Assembly (NCBI GenBank): GCA_900100835.1
Contig: FNCM01000001.1
Coordinates: forward strand, 268,655-332,654
Origin: Selenomonas sp. WCT3
Lineage (GTDB): Bacteria; Bacillota; Negativicutes; Selenomonadales; Selenomonadaceae
Direction of reading: 5' to 3'
DNA: 64,000 nucleotides
A program made the position numbers and the translations under genes. Position 1 is the stretch's first letter. The number at the start of each line of letters is the position of its first letter. Shown here one piece after another: positions 9,648 to 17,311 of the stretch. The notes under the pieces were generated by a model that was given only the letters and a program-made list of their open reading frames with translations, did no database searches and was not told where the DNA came from.

Positions 9648-10121
9648 TCACAAACAATCCACCGAAATTTTAACCACCACTTTGGTTACAGGGCCCGGCT
9701 CGCCCTCTACTGCCCCCTGCGGACGATGTACATCTTCCGGATAAAGCACAGCAAAACGCCCCGGCGTCAGCACGATATTGCTGTCCGGTATCAACTCTTC
9801 ATAAAAGGTTATGTCCTTTTCCGCATCGTAAGGCTCCGCCACTTTAAGATCCGGGCTGAACGGACACCATCCCATGTATTCCTCGCCCTCAACGACAAAC
9901 TGGATATCCACATACTTCTTATGGGTCTCCGGACGACATTTCTCAAGGACACGGGTCGTATACCGCTGCAGATTCGCCACGCATTTATCGCCATCAATCG
10001 GATAGCGTCCATCTTCTAATTTCGTGAAGTCATGGCTCCGCAGATACTCCAACGCCTTCTGTACAATCTCCGGGTAGTCTGCGTGACCGTTATCCAACGA
10101 ATCAATGCTGCCGATAAACAT
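9648..10121 (-). CDS. YhcH/YjgK/YiaL family protein (sugar anomerase-like cupin)
   Basis: A 157-residue beta-sandwich (DUF386) protein of the family that includes YhcH, reported as an N-acetylneuraminate anomerase, and YiaL. Conserved metal-ligand-like positions are in THKKYVDIQFVV (about residues 86-97) and EDVHRPQG (about 130-137). Its sugar substrate cannot be read from context, since no sialic-acid or pentose gene is adjacent. A good promoter and a palindrome over the start of transcription suggest repression by an unidentified regulator. AAGGAAGAAGG lies before the ATG. Confidence 0.82.
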   Translation of the reverse strand: MFIGSIDSLDNGHADYPEIVQKALEYLRSHDFTKLEDGRYPIDGDKCVANLQRYTTRVLEKCRPETHKKYVDIQFVVEGEEYMGWCPFSPDLKVAEPYDAEKDITFYEELIPDSNIVLTPGRFAVLYPEDVHRPQGAVEGEPGPVTKVVVKISVDCL

Positions 10122-10161
10122 GCAATAACCTTCTTCCTTATTTCTGCTTCTTTCTCCTGAA

Positions 10162-10219
10162 AATACTATTCGTGTTAGTATTTCATTATCATTTTACCTA
10201 AAACAACTGCGTATTGCAA
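10162..10219 (-). promoter_or_regulatory. Promoter and operator of the YhcH-family gene
   Basis: On the minus strand, -35 TTGCAA (10219-10214), 17-base spacer and -10 TAAAAT (10196-10191). Just downstream, AATACTA (10162-10168) and TAGTATT (10176-10182) form an inverted repeat with 7-base arms over the predicted start of transcription, a typical repressor position. Confidence 0.6.
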
Positions 10220-10329
10220 GAACACACCGCCATCTTTATCAAAAAGACAACAATTTTTCAACAAAGGGACATATGAGCTGTTTATCTTCGTCATCTGTCT
10301 ATCACAAACAGACAGTGGCTAATTTTGAC

Positions 10330-10359
10330 TTGTCAAAAACTGTTTCACTGTGATATGAT
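10330..10359 (+). promoter_or_regulatory. Promoter of the T-box transcript
   Basis: -35 TTGTCA (10330-10335), 18-base spacer and -10 TATGAT (10354-10359). Transcription would begin near 10366. Confidence 0.6.
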
Positions 10360-10365
10360 TAGCTT

Positions 10366-10594
10366 ATATGGTTAGAGGCAATGACTGAATAAGTATCTGA
10401 ATTCTTTCCTTTCAGAGAGACGATGGCCGGTGCGAATCGTCAGACAGAACCAGAGAAAGCTGCTCACGAGCCTGCAGAGCCGAATAAGTTCTGCCGTTTG
10501 CCGCGTTAAGGCCTCGAGTGGATTCACAGCGTGAATCCGATTAAGGTGGTACCACGGGAATAAGCCCTCGTCCTTTTACAGGATGAGGGCTTTT
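10366..10594 (+). promoter_or_regulatory. T-box riboswitch (tRNA-sensing leader) of the lrp-aminotransferase operon
   Basis: The hallmark T-box sequence AAGGTGGTACCACGGG spans 10543-10558. The conserved stem I apical features are present: AGAGAG, then GATGGCCGGTGCGAATC, at 10414-10439. The specifier-loop side AAGTA is at 10391-10395. The antiterminator region is followed by a strong terminator (arms 10563-10573 and 10581-10590, then T-rich), so control is by transcription attenuation on uncharged tRNA. The specifier codon is not resolved: GAC (Asp), CAG (Gln) and AAC (Asn) all occur in the 3' side of the specifier loop at 10443-10450. An Asp/Asn specifier would suit the aminotransferase. Confidence 0.92.
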
Positions 10595-10624
10595 GTTGTA
10601 GCGAACAATAAAGGAGGAATATTC

Positions 10625-11104
10625 ATGCGCGAACTCTTGGAGCTTCTCGAACACGACGCCCGCCGTCCAGTAGGCGAACTTGCCTCCATGCTCAATCGCA
10701 GTGAGTATGAAGTCGAAAAAAACATCAAGGACCTGGAAAAGAACAAAATCATTCTGTCCTACAATACACTGATTAATTGGGAAAAATTTGGTGACGACAC
10801 GGTCACTGCCATGATTGAAATCAATCTGACGCCACAGCGCGAAGTCGGTTTTGATGCCATTGCCGAACGCATCTACCGCTTTGACGAAGTCCGTACCGTC
10901 TATCTCATGAGCGGCAGCTTTGACCTGATGGTCATCATCGAGGGCAAATCCTTGAAAGAAGTAGCAAACTTCGTTGCCAAACGCCTCTCCACCATCGAAG
11001 GCGTCACCCAGACCCGCAGCCACTTCATGTTGAAACCCTACAAAAAAGACGGCACAATTATCGACGATGAAGAACGTGACCGCAGACTGGTGGTGAGCCC
11101 ATGA
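10625..11104 (+). CDS. Lrp/AsnC family transcriptional regulator
   Basis: A 159-residue protein with an N-terminal winged helix (residues 1-60; RRPVGELASMLNRSEYEV) and a C-terminal RAM/AsnC ligand domain (about 70-150; VYLMSGSFDLMVIIEG). AAGGAGGAATATTC precedes the chosen ATG 10625; the longer open frame upstream starts within the terminator stem of the leader. It overlaps the aminotransferase gene by four bases (ATGA), so the two are translationally coupled, and both sit behind the T-box. It probably senses an amino acid linked to the aminotransferase; this is inference. Confidence 0.88.
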   Translation: MRELLELLEHDARRPVGELASMLNRSEYEVEKNIKDLEKNKIILSYNTLINWEKFGDDTVTAMIEINLTPQREVGFDAIAERIYRFDEVRTVYLMSGSFDLMVIIEGKSLKEVANFVAKRLSTIEGVTQTRSHFMLKPYKKDGTIIDDEERDRRLVVSP

Positions 11105-12288
11105 TTGAAACGAGAAAAGACTGGGCCAGCCGCCTCTCACCGGGCGTAAACGCCATTGCCCCCTCGGGCATCCGCAAATTCTTTGACATTGCCGCCCAGA
11201 TGGACGATGTCATCTCCCTGGGTGTTGGCGAACCAGACTTCGTCACCCCTTGGTCTATCCGCGAAAGCTGCGTCTATGGATTAGAGCAGGGCTATACCTC
11301 CTACACAGCCAATCGCGGCTTGCCGGAACTGCGGGAAGAAATCTGCAGCCACTATCAGAAAAACTACAACGTAACCTACGACGCCGCCACCGATGTGCTG
11401 GTGACGGTAGGTGTCAGCGAAGCTCTTGACATTGCCATGCGTGCCATTCTGGCCCCGGGCGATGAAGTTCTGATTCCAGAGCCATGCTACGTTTCCTACC
11501 AGGCCTGCACCACGCTGGCCGGCGGTGTCCCGGTAGCGGTTCCCGCAAAGATTGAAAACGAATTTCGCATTACACCGGCAGAACTGGAGGAGCACGTCAC
11601 CGACCGCACCAAAGTCCTGTTGATTGGCTATCCCAACAATCCCACGGGTGCCATCATGACCCGCAAAGACCTCTTGGCCATTGCCGACTTCGCTGAAAAA
11701 CACGACCTTATCGTCATTTCCGACGAAATCTACGGCGATCTCACCTATGGCAGCGAGGAACATGTCTGCTTCTCCTCCCTGCCCCGTATGCAGGAGCGGA
11801 CCATTCTCTTAAATGGCTTCTCCAAGGCCTATGCCATGACCGGCTGGCGCATCGGCTACGCCTTAGCCAATCCCACGCTCACCGCTGCCATGACGAAGAT
11901 CCACCAGTACACGATGCTTTGCGCACCAATCACCGCGCAAATTGCCGCCGTCGAAGCGCTTCGTCACGGGGAAAAATACATGAAAAAAATGGTTGCCGAA
12001 TACGACCGGCGCCGCCGTCTAATCTATGATGGCCTGACCAAAATGGGGCTCGAATGCTTCGAGCCGAAAGGCGCCTTCTACATTTTCCCCAACATCAGCT
12101 CCACGGGCTACACTTCCAACGAGTTTGCGGAAGAATTGCTAAAAGCCGAACACGTTGCCCTCGTCCCAGGCAGTGCCTTTGGCACCTGCGGAGAAGGTCA
12201 TGTACGCTGTTCCTATGCTACTTCGATTGATAAAATTTCCGAAGCATTGAACCGTATCGAGAACTTCTTGAAAAATCACAAAAAGTAA
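11101..12288 (+). CDS. PLP-dependent aminotransferase, class I (aspartate/aromatic type)
   Basis: A fold-type I aminotransferase of 395 residues. The PLP-binding lysine lies in NGFSKAYAMTGWRIGY near residue 242. The substrate-carboxylate arginine is expected in HVRCSY near 366. YPNNPTGA is near 178. The sequence resembles the AspC/PatA group that acts on aspartate or aromatic amino acids, but specificity cannot be settled by eye. It is the second gene of the T-box operon and is followed by a strong terminator. Confidence 0.9.
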   Translation: MIETRKDWASRLSPGVNAIAPSGIRKFFDIAAQMDDVISLGVGEPDFVTPWSIRESCVYGLEQGYTSYTANRGLPELREEICSHYQKNYNVTYDAATDVLVTVGVSEALDIAMRAILAPGDEVLIPEPCYVSYQACTTLAGGVPVAVPAKIENEFRITPAELEEHVTDRTKVLLIGYPNNPTGAIMTRKDLLAIADFAEKHDLIVISDEIYGDLTYGSEEHVCFSSLPRMQERTILLNGFSKAYAMTGWRIGYALANPTLTAAMTKIHQYTMLCAPITAQIAAVEALRHGEKYMKKMVAEYDRRRRLIYDGLTKMGLECFEPKGAFYIFPNISSTGYTSNEFAEELLKAEHVALVPGSAFGTCGEGHVRCSYATSIDKISEALNRIENFLKNHKK

Positions 12289-12294
12289 ATAAAA

Positions 12295-12343
12295 AACGAC
12301 AACGAGGTATTGCCAAAATTCTTGGCAATACCTCGTTGTCGTT
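12295..12343. terminator. Bidirectional terminator between aminotransferase gene and comFB
   Basis: A near-perfect stem: 12296-12317 pairs with 12322-12343 around AATTC, flanked by an A-run on the left. Confidence 0.85.
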
Positions 12344-12351
12344 GAGCACAA

Positions 12352-12627
12352 TCATTCCTCTTCGGCATGTCGCGGATTTTTATGCACAACCTCGATAGCT
12401 TGGGCAATGGCCTGTATGACTTCCACCTCATACTGAACGCTCATTTCATCCAGTCGCGTATAAACATCGCCTTTACGCGAGGAAATATAACGCGGCTTCA
12501 GATGATTCAACGCCAAGGTGGCAATATCCCGCTTACACAGATCGCACGTGCAGCAAAATGGATACTGCGCCATAACATCATCCAGTTTCTCGAGGACCAA
12601 ATCTTCCATATAATTTTTAAGTTCCAT
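12352..12627 (-). CDS. comFB: ComFB family protein (late competence development protein)
   Basis: A 91-residue protein with the family Cys cluster CCTCDLC (residues 25-31) and the following ALNHLKPRYISSRKGDVYTR segment. In Bacillus the gene sits in the comF operon but has no assigned catalytic role. Here it is alone, without comFA or comFC. The acidic C-terminus (RHAEEE) is short. AGGAGGGGGTTAAG precedes the ATG. Confidence 0.85.
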   Translation of the reverse strand: MELKNYMEDLVLEKLDDVMAQYPFCCTCDLCKRDIATLALNHLKPRYISSRKGDVYTRLDEMSVQYEVEVIQAIAQAIEVVHKNPRHAEEE

Positions 12628-12710
12628 CTTAACCCCCTCCTAGCACATTCTAAAGTAATTATATCATGTTTTGTCTCATTTCCCTAATATTTCAACAAAT
12701 CTTTCTCCGT

Positions 12711-12739
12711 TTGACATTAAATTGCAACAATGATATAAT
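12711..12739 (+). promoter_or_regulatory. Consensus sigma-A promoter of tRNA-Arg
   Basis: Exact consensus TTGACA (12711-12716), 17-base spacer and exact TATAAT (12734-12739), ending 25 bases before the tRNA. Confidence 0.9.
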
Positions 12740-12764
12740 AACTACTGTTGTTAAACACAACGTC

Positions 12765-12839
12765 GCGCTCGTAGTCCAGTGGATAGGACGTTGGCCTCCG
12801 GAGCCGAAGGCGGCAGTTCGACTCTGCCCGAGCGCACCA
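12765..12839 (+). tRNA. tRNA-Arg, anticodon CCG
   Basis: Cloverleaf: acceptor GCGCTCG (12765-12771) with CGAGCGC (12829-12835); D arm GTCC/GGAC; anticodon stem TTGGC/GCCGA with loop CTCCGGA, anticodon CCG at 12798-12800; T arm GCAG-TTCGACT-CTGC. The CCA end is encoded (12837-12839). It reads the CGG codon. It has its own promoter and terminator. Confidence 0.96.
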
Positions 12840-12850
12840 TTTTGAATGTT

Positions 12851-12890
12851 AAAAGCCATCCTTGATTTTATCATTAAGGATGGCTTTTTT
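12851..12890 (+). terminator. Terminator of tRNA-Arg
   Basis: AAAAGCCATCCTT (12851-12863) pairs with AAGGATGGCTTTT (12876-12888), followed by T-rich sequence. Confidence 0.85.
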
Positions 12891-12902
12891 GTTTGTTTTC
12901 TA

Positions 12903-13106
12903 TCAGTCTTTGATAAGTTCGAGAATCTCTTTCGCCGAAAGATTGTTGGCCTGCATGTATTCCAGCAGTTCTGCGTACTCTACTTTTGCCTGTTTCTCTT
13001 TGACCGTTTCCAACTCAGCTTTAAGCGCCTTGATTTCGCGCTGCTTCTTCTCAATCTTTTCCGAAACCTGTTTCATCTTTACTTCGTAATTGACTGTTCT
13101 TGCCAT
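12903..13106 (-). CDS. Small coiled-coil protein of unknown function
   Basis: A 67-residue protein: a strongly charged helix with heptad-like spacing over about residues 8-43, then a short domain (LLEYMQANNLSAKEILELI). The C-terminal part looks like a short helical hook as in small nucleoid or mobilisation accessory proteins, but I recognise no family. The start has a clear ribosome binding site (GGAGGATGTAGAAA) and the gene lies between the tRNA terminator and the tpsA terminator, so it is likely real. Confidence 0.65.
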   Translation of the reverse strand: MARTVNYEVKMKQVSEKIEKKQREIKALKAELETVKEKQAKVEYAELLEYMQANNLSAKEILELIKD

Positions 13107-13220
13107 TTTCTACATCCTCCACATCTGAGTTATTTATGATAATTATTCATAAATGCTATTATATAAAAATACTACACCGTTTGTCTACTTTCTCCTGCCA
13201 CTTTTATGGAAACAACGACA

Positions 13221-13275
13221 AAAGGAGTTGCGAAAAAGCATGTGGAAGAACCACACACTCTTTCTGCAACTCCTT
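13221..13275 (-). terminator. Terminator of the tpsB-tpsA operon
   Basis: AAAGGAGTTGC (13221-13231) pairs with GCAACTCCTT (13265-13274), and an inner stem TGTGG/CCACA forms inside. It lies just after the tpsA stop codon. Confidence 0.65.
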
Positions 13276-13311
13276 CTTGATCTAAGTTTTGCTAGTTAAC
13301 GCATCGTTTCC

Positions 13312-14763
13312 TCAAGCCGTAAAGGATACGTTATCCGCCACTTCGAGTCCATTTGCATTTGCCGGAGCATTGGACGTGCTCTCGATGGCAGCAGCCTGGC
13401 CTCTGACATCTTTATCCTCTGCATCGACCGATTCTGCCGGAGCAGCCTCCTGGTCTACAGCAGCGACTACCATATCATTTTCTTCCTCAATGGTTGCCGC
13501 CATCTGTTCTTTCGTCTCCTGCGTTACCGAAGCCGGCAAAGTATTCAACCCTTTATTTACCGCCTCATTATGACTCAACGGTTTGGTGTTCGGATCAACG
13601 CCTGGATCATCCGACGGGTCCGTTCCCGGTTTATCACCTGGATCATCATTCGGTAAATCCGCCCCCGTTACCGTAAAGCCGCTGATATCAACGCCTTCGG
13701 CTGCCTCAATCGGCGAAGAGGATTTCTTGGTCGCAGCATCAAATACCGTTCCGCTGGCTGCCGTGATTTTCGGGCTGTTGAGATTGATGCTTCCCGAACC
13801 AGCTGCAAATTTCCCACCGTTTATTGCAATGCTGTCCGTTCCATTTACCGTTATCGTGTTGGCATCATTATATAAATTGAAATTCATGCCTACCGTATAT
13901 TCCGTTGTTTTGGTCGGCACATTGAACGTCACATTTTTGCCCGAAAACGTTGCTTCAATAGGACCTTTTGCGCCATGACCAGCCACATCCCCCTTCTGGT
14001 CGATCCAAGCCGTATCGAAATAACCATTAAAGGTAATATTATTCTCCGCATGGAAGGTTACCGTTGAACGATCCCAAGTTTTGTCGTAGGGCACATTTAC
14101 CTTATTGGTATCATCCCACCACGAGGAATTGCTGTCCTCCGTATTGATTTTGAAGGACACTCCGTCAGCTACTTCCAGATTGACGCTATTGGTCGTAAAG
14201 TTGCCATATACATCGATGACGTTCGGCGTGGAAATCTTGATATCGCCTTTGGCTTTTGCAGACTCACTAAAGGACAAACTTTTCCATTCCGCATCCGTAG
14301 CATTCACCGTGGAAAGGGTCAGATTCGTGGCTGTCAAATTCGCCGTATCCGTCACATTGATGCCACTGGTGTTTACCACATAAACCTGATAAAGGCCCGT
14401 GGTTGCCAGGGTGCCGGCAATGGTTGACATTTTCCCACTGTTGACGATATTGATGAAGGGCACGCCCTGGCCATTTAAAACCAAATTCTCGCCAGTTGCG
14501 ATATCAAAGGAATCCCATTTAATAACCAGCGCTTTATCATTGGGGTCATAGACCTTCTGGGCCTGGAATTCATCCCCGGAAACAGCGTCAAACTTCCCAC
14601 TGCTATTGTCGAGGTAACGGTTCGAGCCATTGACCCAAACGCCGCCATTTAAGACTTCACCGCCCTGGGGCATTGCCTGCACCAGCGGAGCACTCAGGGA
14701 AAACATCAGGCCACTGGCCACGGCAAAACGAAGAATCTTTTTCGAGAAGGTTGTCTTTTTCAT
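13312..14763 (-). CDS. TpsA-type exoprotein with filamentous haemagglutinin N-terminal (TPS) domain
   Basis: Secreted adhesin-like partner of the TpsB transporter encoded just upstream. A signal peptide (KK, hydrophobic core, cleavage near LVQA, residue 30) is followed by a TPS domain: INIVNSGKMSTIAG near 100 and VVNTSGINVT near 125, corresponding to the NPNGI region of FhaB. Beta-helix-like repeats follow to about residue 375, then an Asp/Pro/Gly linker (DDPGDKPG, about 388-410) and an acidic C-terminal segment. At 483 residues it is very short for the family, which usually exceeds 1,000. Its cargo activity is unknown. It lies 18 bases after the tpsB stop. Confidence 0.82.
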   Translation of the reverse strand: MKKTTFSKKILRFAVASGLMFSLSAPLVQAMPQGGEVLNGGVWVNGSNRYLDNSSGKFDAVSGDEFQAQKVYDPNDKALVIKWDSFDIATGENLVLNGQGVPFINIVNSGKMSTIAGTLATTGLYQVYVVNTSGINVTDTANLTATNLTLSTVNATDAEWKSLSFSESAKAKGDIKISTPNVIDVYGNFTTNSVNLEVADGVSFKINTEDSNSSWWDDTNKVNVPYDKTWDRSTVTFHAENNITFNGYFDTAWIDQKGDVAGHGAKGPIEATFSGKNVTFNVPTKTTEYTVGMNFNLYNDANTITVNGTDSIAINGGKFAAGSGSINLNSPKITAASGTVFDAATKKSSSPIEAAEGVDISGFTVTGADLPNDDPGDKPGTDPSDDPGVDPNTKPLSHNEAVNKGLNTLPASVTQETKEQMAATIEEENDMVVAAVDQEAAPAESVDAEDKDVRGQAAAIESTSNAPANANGLEVADNVSFTA

Positions 14764-14781
14764 CTTACTTCCGCTCCTTAC

Positions 14782-16215
14782 TTAGAAACTCAATCCAGCC
14801 CAGAAATTCCAACGGCGATGACCGGCCGGGTCATGTTCGACATTATCCGGTTCATGCAGAACCCAGGCATAATCCGTGGCCAGGGAGAAATTCGCCGTAT
14901 TATAACGAAGGCCAAGACCCGTCGAGGCCAGATTCGTGGTCATATTGCCATGATGATTTTTGATGCGGGCACCATCGACGAAGGCAACACCGCGCAGACC
15001 GCTCTTCTCCGGCGTGTAGAATTCCACGCTTCCCGATACGCCATTATCCGCCGTGCGGATATTTTCATCAAAGCCGCGGACGCTGTCCATACCGCCTACG
15101 CCGAACTTCTCACAGCTGATGAGGTTCTTGTTTGCCAACTGGCCAGCGGCCCGAGTGCTGAGCAACCAGGAATTCTTTTCCTTACTTAGACGTTTCAGAT
15201 AGTTGGCATTCCCATGGAAAATCAGGTATTTCGTATCGGCATCGGCGGTCATGGCCCTAAAATCCGTCTTATTGCCGGCCACATTTCCCTGTAGTCCCAG
15301 GCGATAACCGAAATTATGAGATGCGCCCCGGTCACGATGATAGAAAGCCACCGTTGCATCTTCATGGTGGAGGTCATAATTGATTTTCGCACCGCCACCA
15401 CCAGGAAGGGCAAGCTCTAATCCATTATCCGTCTGATGATAGTTCAGTCCGAAATCCAGGAAGTCGCGCTCACGCTGGCTGTGCTTAAAATAATGCTGAT
15501 AGGAAACGCCGGCACGAGTACTCTTACCTGTAGCGGACAAGTCAAAGAGCGGCGTCGTGGAAAGATTCGTAAGCTTCGAATCCGAATGGCTGGCGGAGAA
15601 GGTCAGCGTATCGCCGGAGCTTGGCAAATTCCAACGATAGGAAACGGCTCCCTGTCTGACATTGCTGTCTTTATCCAAGGAAGTGGTGCTGACAAATGCT
15701 GCGCCCAATGTATCCCCGCGACCCGTGAGGTTGCGGTTGACATAGGTCGTCGTACCACGCCAGTTTCCACTGTACTTGTTGCCGTTATTGGCAAACTGAA
15801 CGCCATAGACGACTTTCTTCCCCGTTACGGCACTTACTACCGCCCGGTAACCATCGCCATCCGGCTGGAAGTTGACATGCAGTTTGATGGCGCCGTCATC
15901 GTTATACAGGGCAATAGTCCGGCTGAGTTCCTGTACGTTTACCTTGTCCCCTTTGAGCTGTGGTACCAACAGGAGGATTTTGTCTTTATCGTAAGCCGAG
16001 CCATCCGCAACATCGACTCCGGTAAGTTTTACCGTACTATGGGCCAGGCGCTGTGCCTTTTCCGAAAGCGACTCCTGAACCGGTGACTCCATCTGTTTTT
16101 CCAAAGCTTCTTCTGCCGTAGTTTTGGCAGCCTCCGTCGACGGCATGTAACCAGCCGAAAGACCAAGCAAAACCGTCAGTGCGAGAGCTGTAGTTCTTTC
16201 TCTCTTCAGTTTCAT
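14782..16215 (-). CDS. TpsB-type outer-membrane transporter (ShlB/FhaC family)
   Basis: Outer-membrane beta-barrel that exports the adjacent TpsA protein. A signal peptide (residues 1-30) precedes a periplasmic part with what looks like one clear POTRA domain (about 65-140; VNVQELSRTIALYNDDG). A barrel follows, starting near NRNLTGRGDTLG (about 160) and ending in WNFWAGLSF with the C-terminal Phe of outer-membrane proteins. The Omp85 motif VRGF is near residue 383. I chose ATG 16215, preceded by AGGGGGAGAAG, over the longer frame to 16290. At 477 residues it is shorter than FhaC, fitting the reduced POTRA part. Confidence 0.85.
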   Translation of the reverse strand: MKLKRERTTALALTVLLGLSAGYMPSTEAAKTTAEEALEKQMESPVQESLSEKAQRLAHSTVKLTGVDVADGSAYDKDKILLLVPQLKGDKVNVQELSRTIALYNDDGAIKLHVNFQPDGDGYRAVVSAVTGKKVVYGVQFANNGNKYSGNWRGTTTYVNRNLTGRGDTLGAAFVSTTSLDKDSNVRQGAVSYRWNLPSSGDTLTFSASHSDSKLTNLSTTPLFDLSATGKSTRAGVSYQHYFKHSQRERDFLDFGLNYHQTDNGLELALPGGGGAKINYDLHHEDATVAFYHRDRGASHNFGYRLGLQGNVAGNKTDFRAMTADADTKYLIFHGNANYLKRLSKEKNSWLLSTRAAGQLANKNLISCEKFGVGGMDSVRGFDENIRTADNGVSGSVEFYTPEKSGLRGVAFVDGARIKNHHGNMTTNLASTGLGLRYNTANFSLATDYAWVLHEPDNVEHDPAGHRRWNFWAGLSF

Positions 16216-16246
16216 CGTTCTTCTCCCCCTGTTTCTCTCTTTTGGT

Positions 16247-16275
16247 ATTATAATGTATTCTTTAATTCGTTTTAA
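16247..16275 (-). promoter_or_regulatory. Probable tpsB promoter
   Basis: On the minus strand, -10 TATAAT (16252-16247) with a weak -35 TTAAAA 17 bases upstream, about 30 bases before the tpsB start codon. The rest of the 245-base gap to 16460 holds the palindrome at 16373 and the terminator at 16431. Confidence 0.5.
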
Positions 16276-16372
16276 GCTTACCACTAACAAATAATATTAA
16301 ACAATCGATACCCGATGAACTGAAACGACGTTACATAAAAAACGCCTCGCCTGCCAGCAAAAAACCCCGCCC

Positions 16373-16389
16373 TTGAAACACTGTTTCAA
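16373..16389. repeat. Perfect 17-bp palindrome upstream of tpsB
   Basis: TTGAAACACTGTTTCAA has 8-base arms around one base, about 160 bases upstream of tpsB and 120 upstream of its -10 element. It is a possible operator or enhancer site; the protein is unknown. Confidence 0.5.
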
Positions 16390-16430
16390 AAGGATCAATT
16401 CCTTATCGAAACAAACAATCAAAAATAAAA

Positions 16431-16458
16431 GAAAGCGGCCTGCCAAAAGACCGCTTCC
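16431..16458 (-). terminator. Terminator of the Cys/His-motif gene
   Basis: GAAAGCGGCC pairs with the CCGCTTCC side across a short loop, and the minus strand then reads TTTCTTTTATTTTT. Confidence 0.75.
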
Positions 16459-16460
16459 TT

Positions 16461-17216
16461 TTATTCCTTTGTAATATTCTTTTGTAGTGGCATAAAGGAC
16501 TGGCGAATGACGGGACAGCCATAGCAGTCCGCCCCATCAAAGGTTTCCCGTTCCGCAAAGTGTTCGCGAAGGTGTTTCGCGCAAGCCGGCGATACCACCT
16601 CTTCCTGAAGCTCCTCCTTCGTCTTGGGTTCTTCCTTCACAAACTGCAGCATCCAGGCATCCCATTTTTCATAGAGCCGCAGCAGCTGGCGATGTTGCAA
16701 CTCATAGCCCTGTCCATCTCCTCCCTGCTCCAGCTTTGCCTTGCGTAGCACACTGCAACGGGAACACTCATAGGTTGTGACACCGCCGTTTTTCGCATGC
16801 TGCACGCAGGACTTTGGCAAAGACCAGGCATAATAGCCAATCTTTTCAGCCATGCGCATGATAGCCGCATGTTCCTTCGCCAGCCGCTCTTTGTCCCGGG
16901 GAATGTACTGCCGAACGGTGGCCTCCATATTTTCCCGGGTAGGGCGAAGAGGGAAGGGAATTAACTTACCTCCCTCCTCTTCGGAGTTCAAGGCATTGAC
17001 CTTGTGGACCATGCCGAGAATCATCAGTGTGCGCTGTTGACGCATAAGGTCCAAAAACTCCTTGCTGTGTCTGATTCCTCTTGGGTCTTTATCTTCCTCC
17101 ATGGCCTTGTGCAGCTCAATTGCCGCCAGCAGCATTTTTTTATGCAGGTCCATCATCTCTTCGAACAAATCCCGCATAAGTTCCCGCCGCTTTCTCCACT
17201 CTGTGTCCTTCGCCAT
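16461..17216 (-). CDS. Unknown protein with a duplicated Cys/His (zinc-ribbon-like) motif
   Basis: A 251-residue soluble protein that I do not recognise. The N-terminal half is highly charged and helical (MRDLFEEMMDLHKKML). The C-terminal half holds two copies of one pattern: C-x2-H-x10-C-x2-C-S-V-L-R near residue 140-160 and C-x2-H-x15-C-x2-C-P-V-I-R near 215-240. This suggests two metal (Zn or Fe-S) sites from an internal duplication. ATG 17216 is chosen because AGGGG stands five bases before it; a GTG at 17222 is in frame. It is monocistronic, between tpsB and the ATPase gene. Confidence 0.65.
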   Translation of the reverse strand: MAKDTEWRKRRELMRDLFEEMMDLHKKMLLAAIELHKAMEEDKDPRGIRHSKEFLDLMRQQRTLMILGMVHKVNALNSEEEGGKLIPFPLRPTRENMEATVRQYIPRDKERLAKEHAAIMRMAEKIGYYAWSLPKSCVQHAKNGGVTTYECSRCSVLRKAKLEQGGDGQGYELQHRQLLRLYEKWDAWMLQFVKEEPKTKEELQEEVVSPACAKHLREHFAERETFDGADCYGCPVIRQSFMPLQKNITKE

Positions 17217-17311
17217 AGTCACCCCTCGCTTTTAACTTTTCCCTTCACACTTCCCACATCATCTCTAGGTATCAATTCGTCACTGAAGGTCGAAATCCTT
17301 TTCCCCCACCT

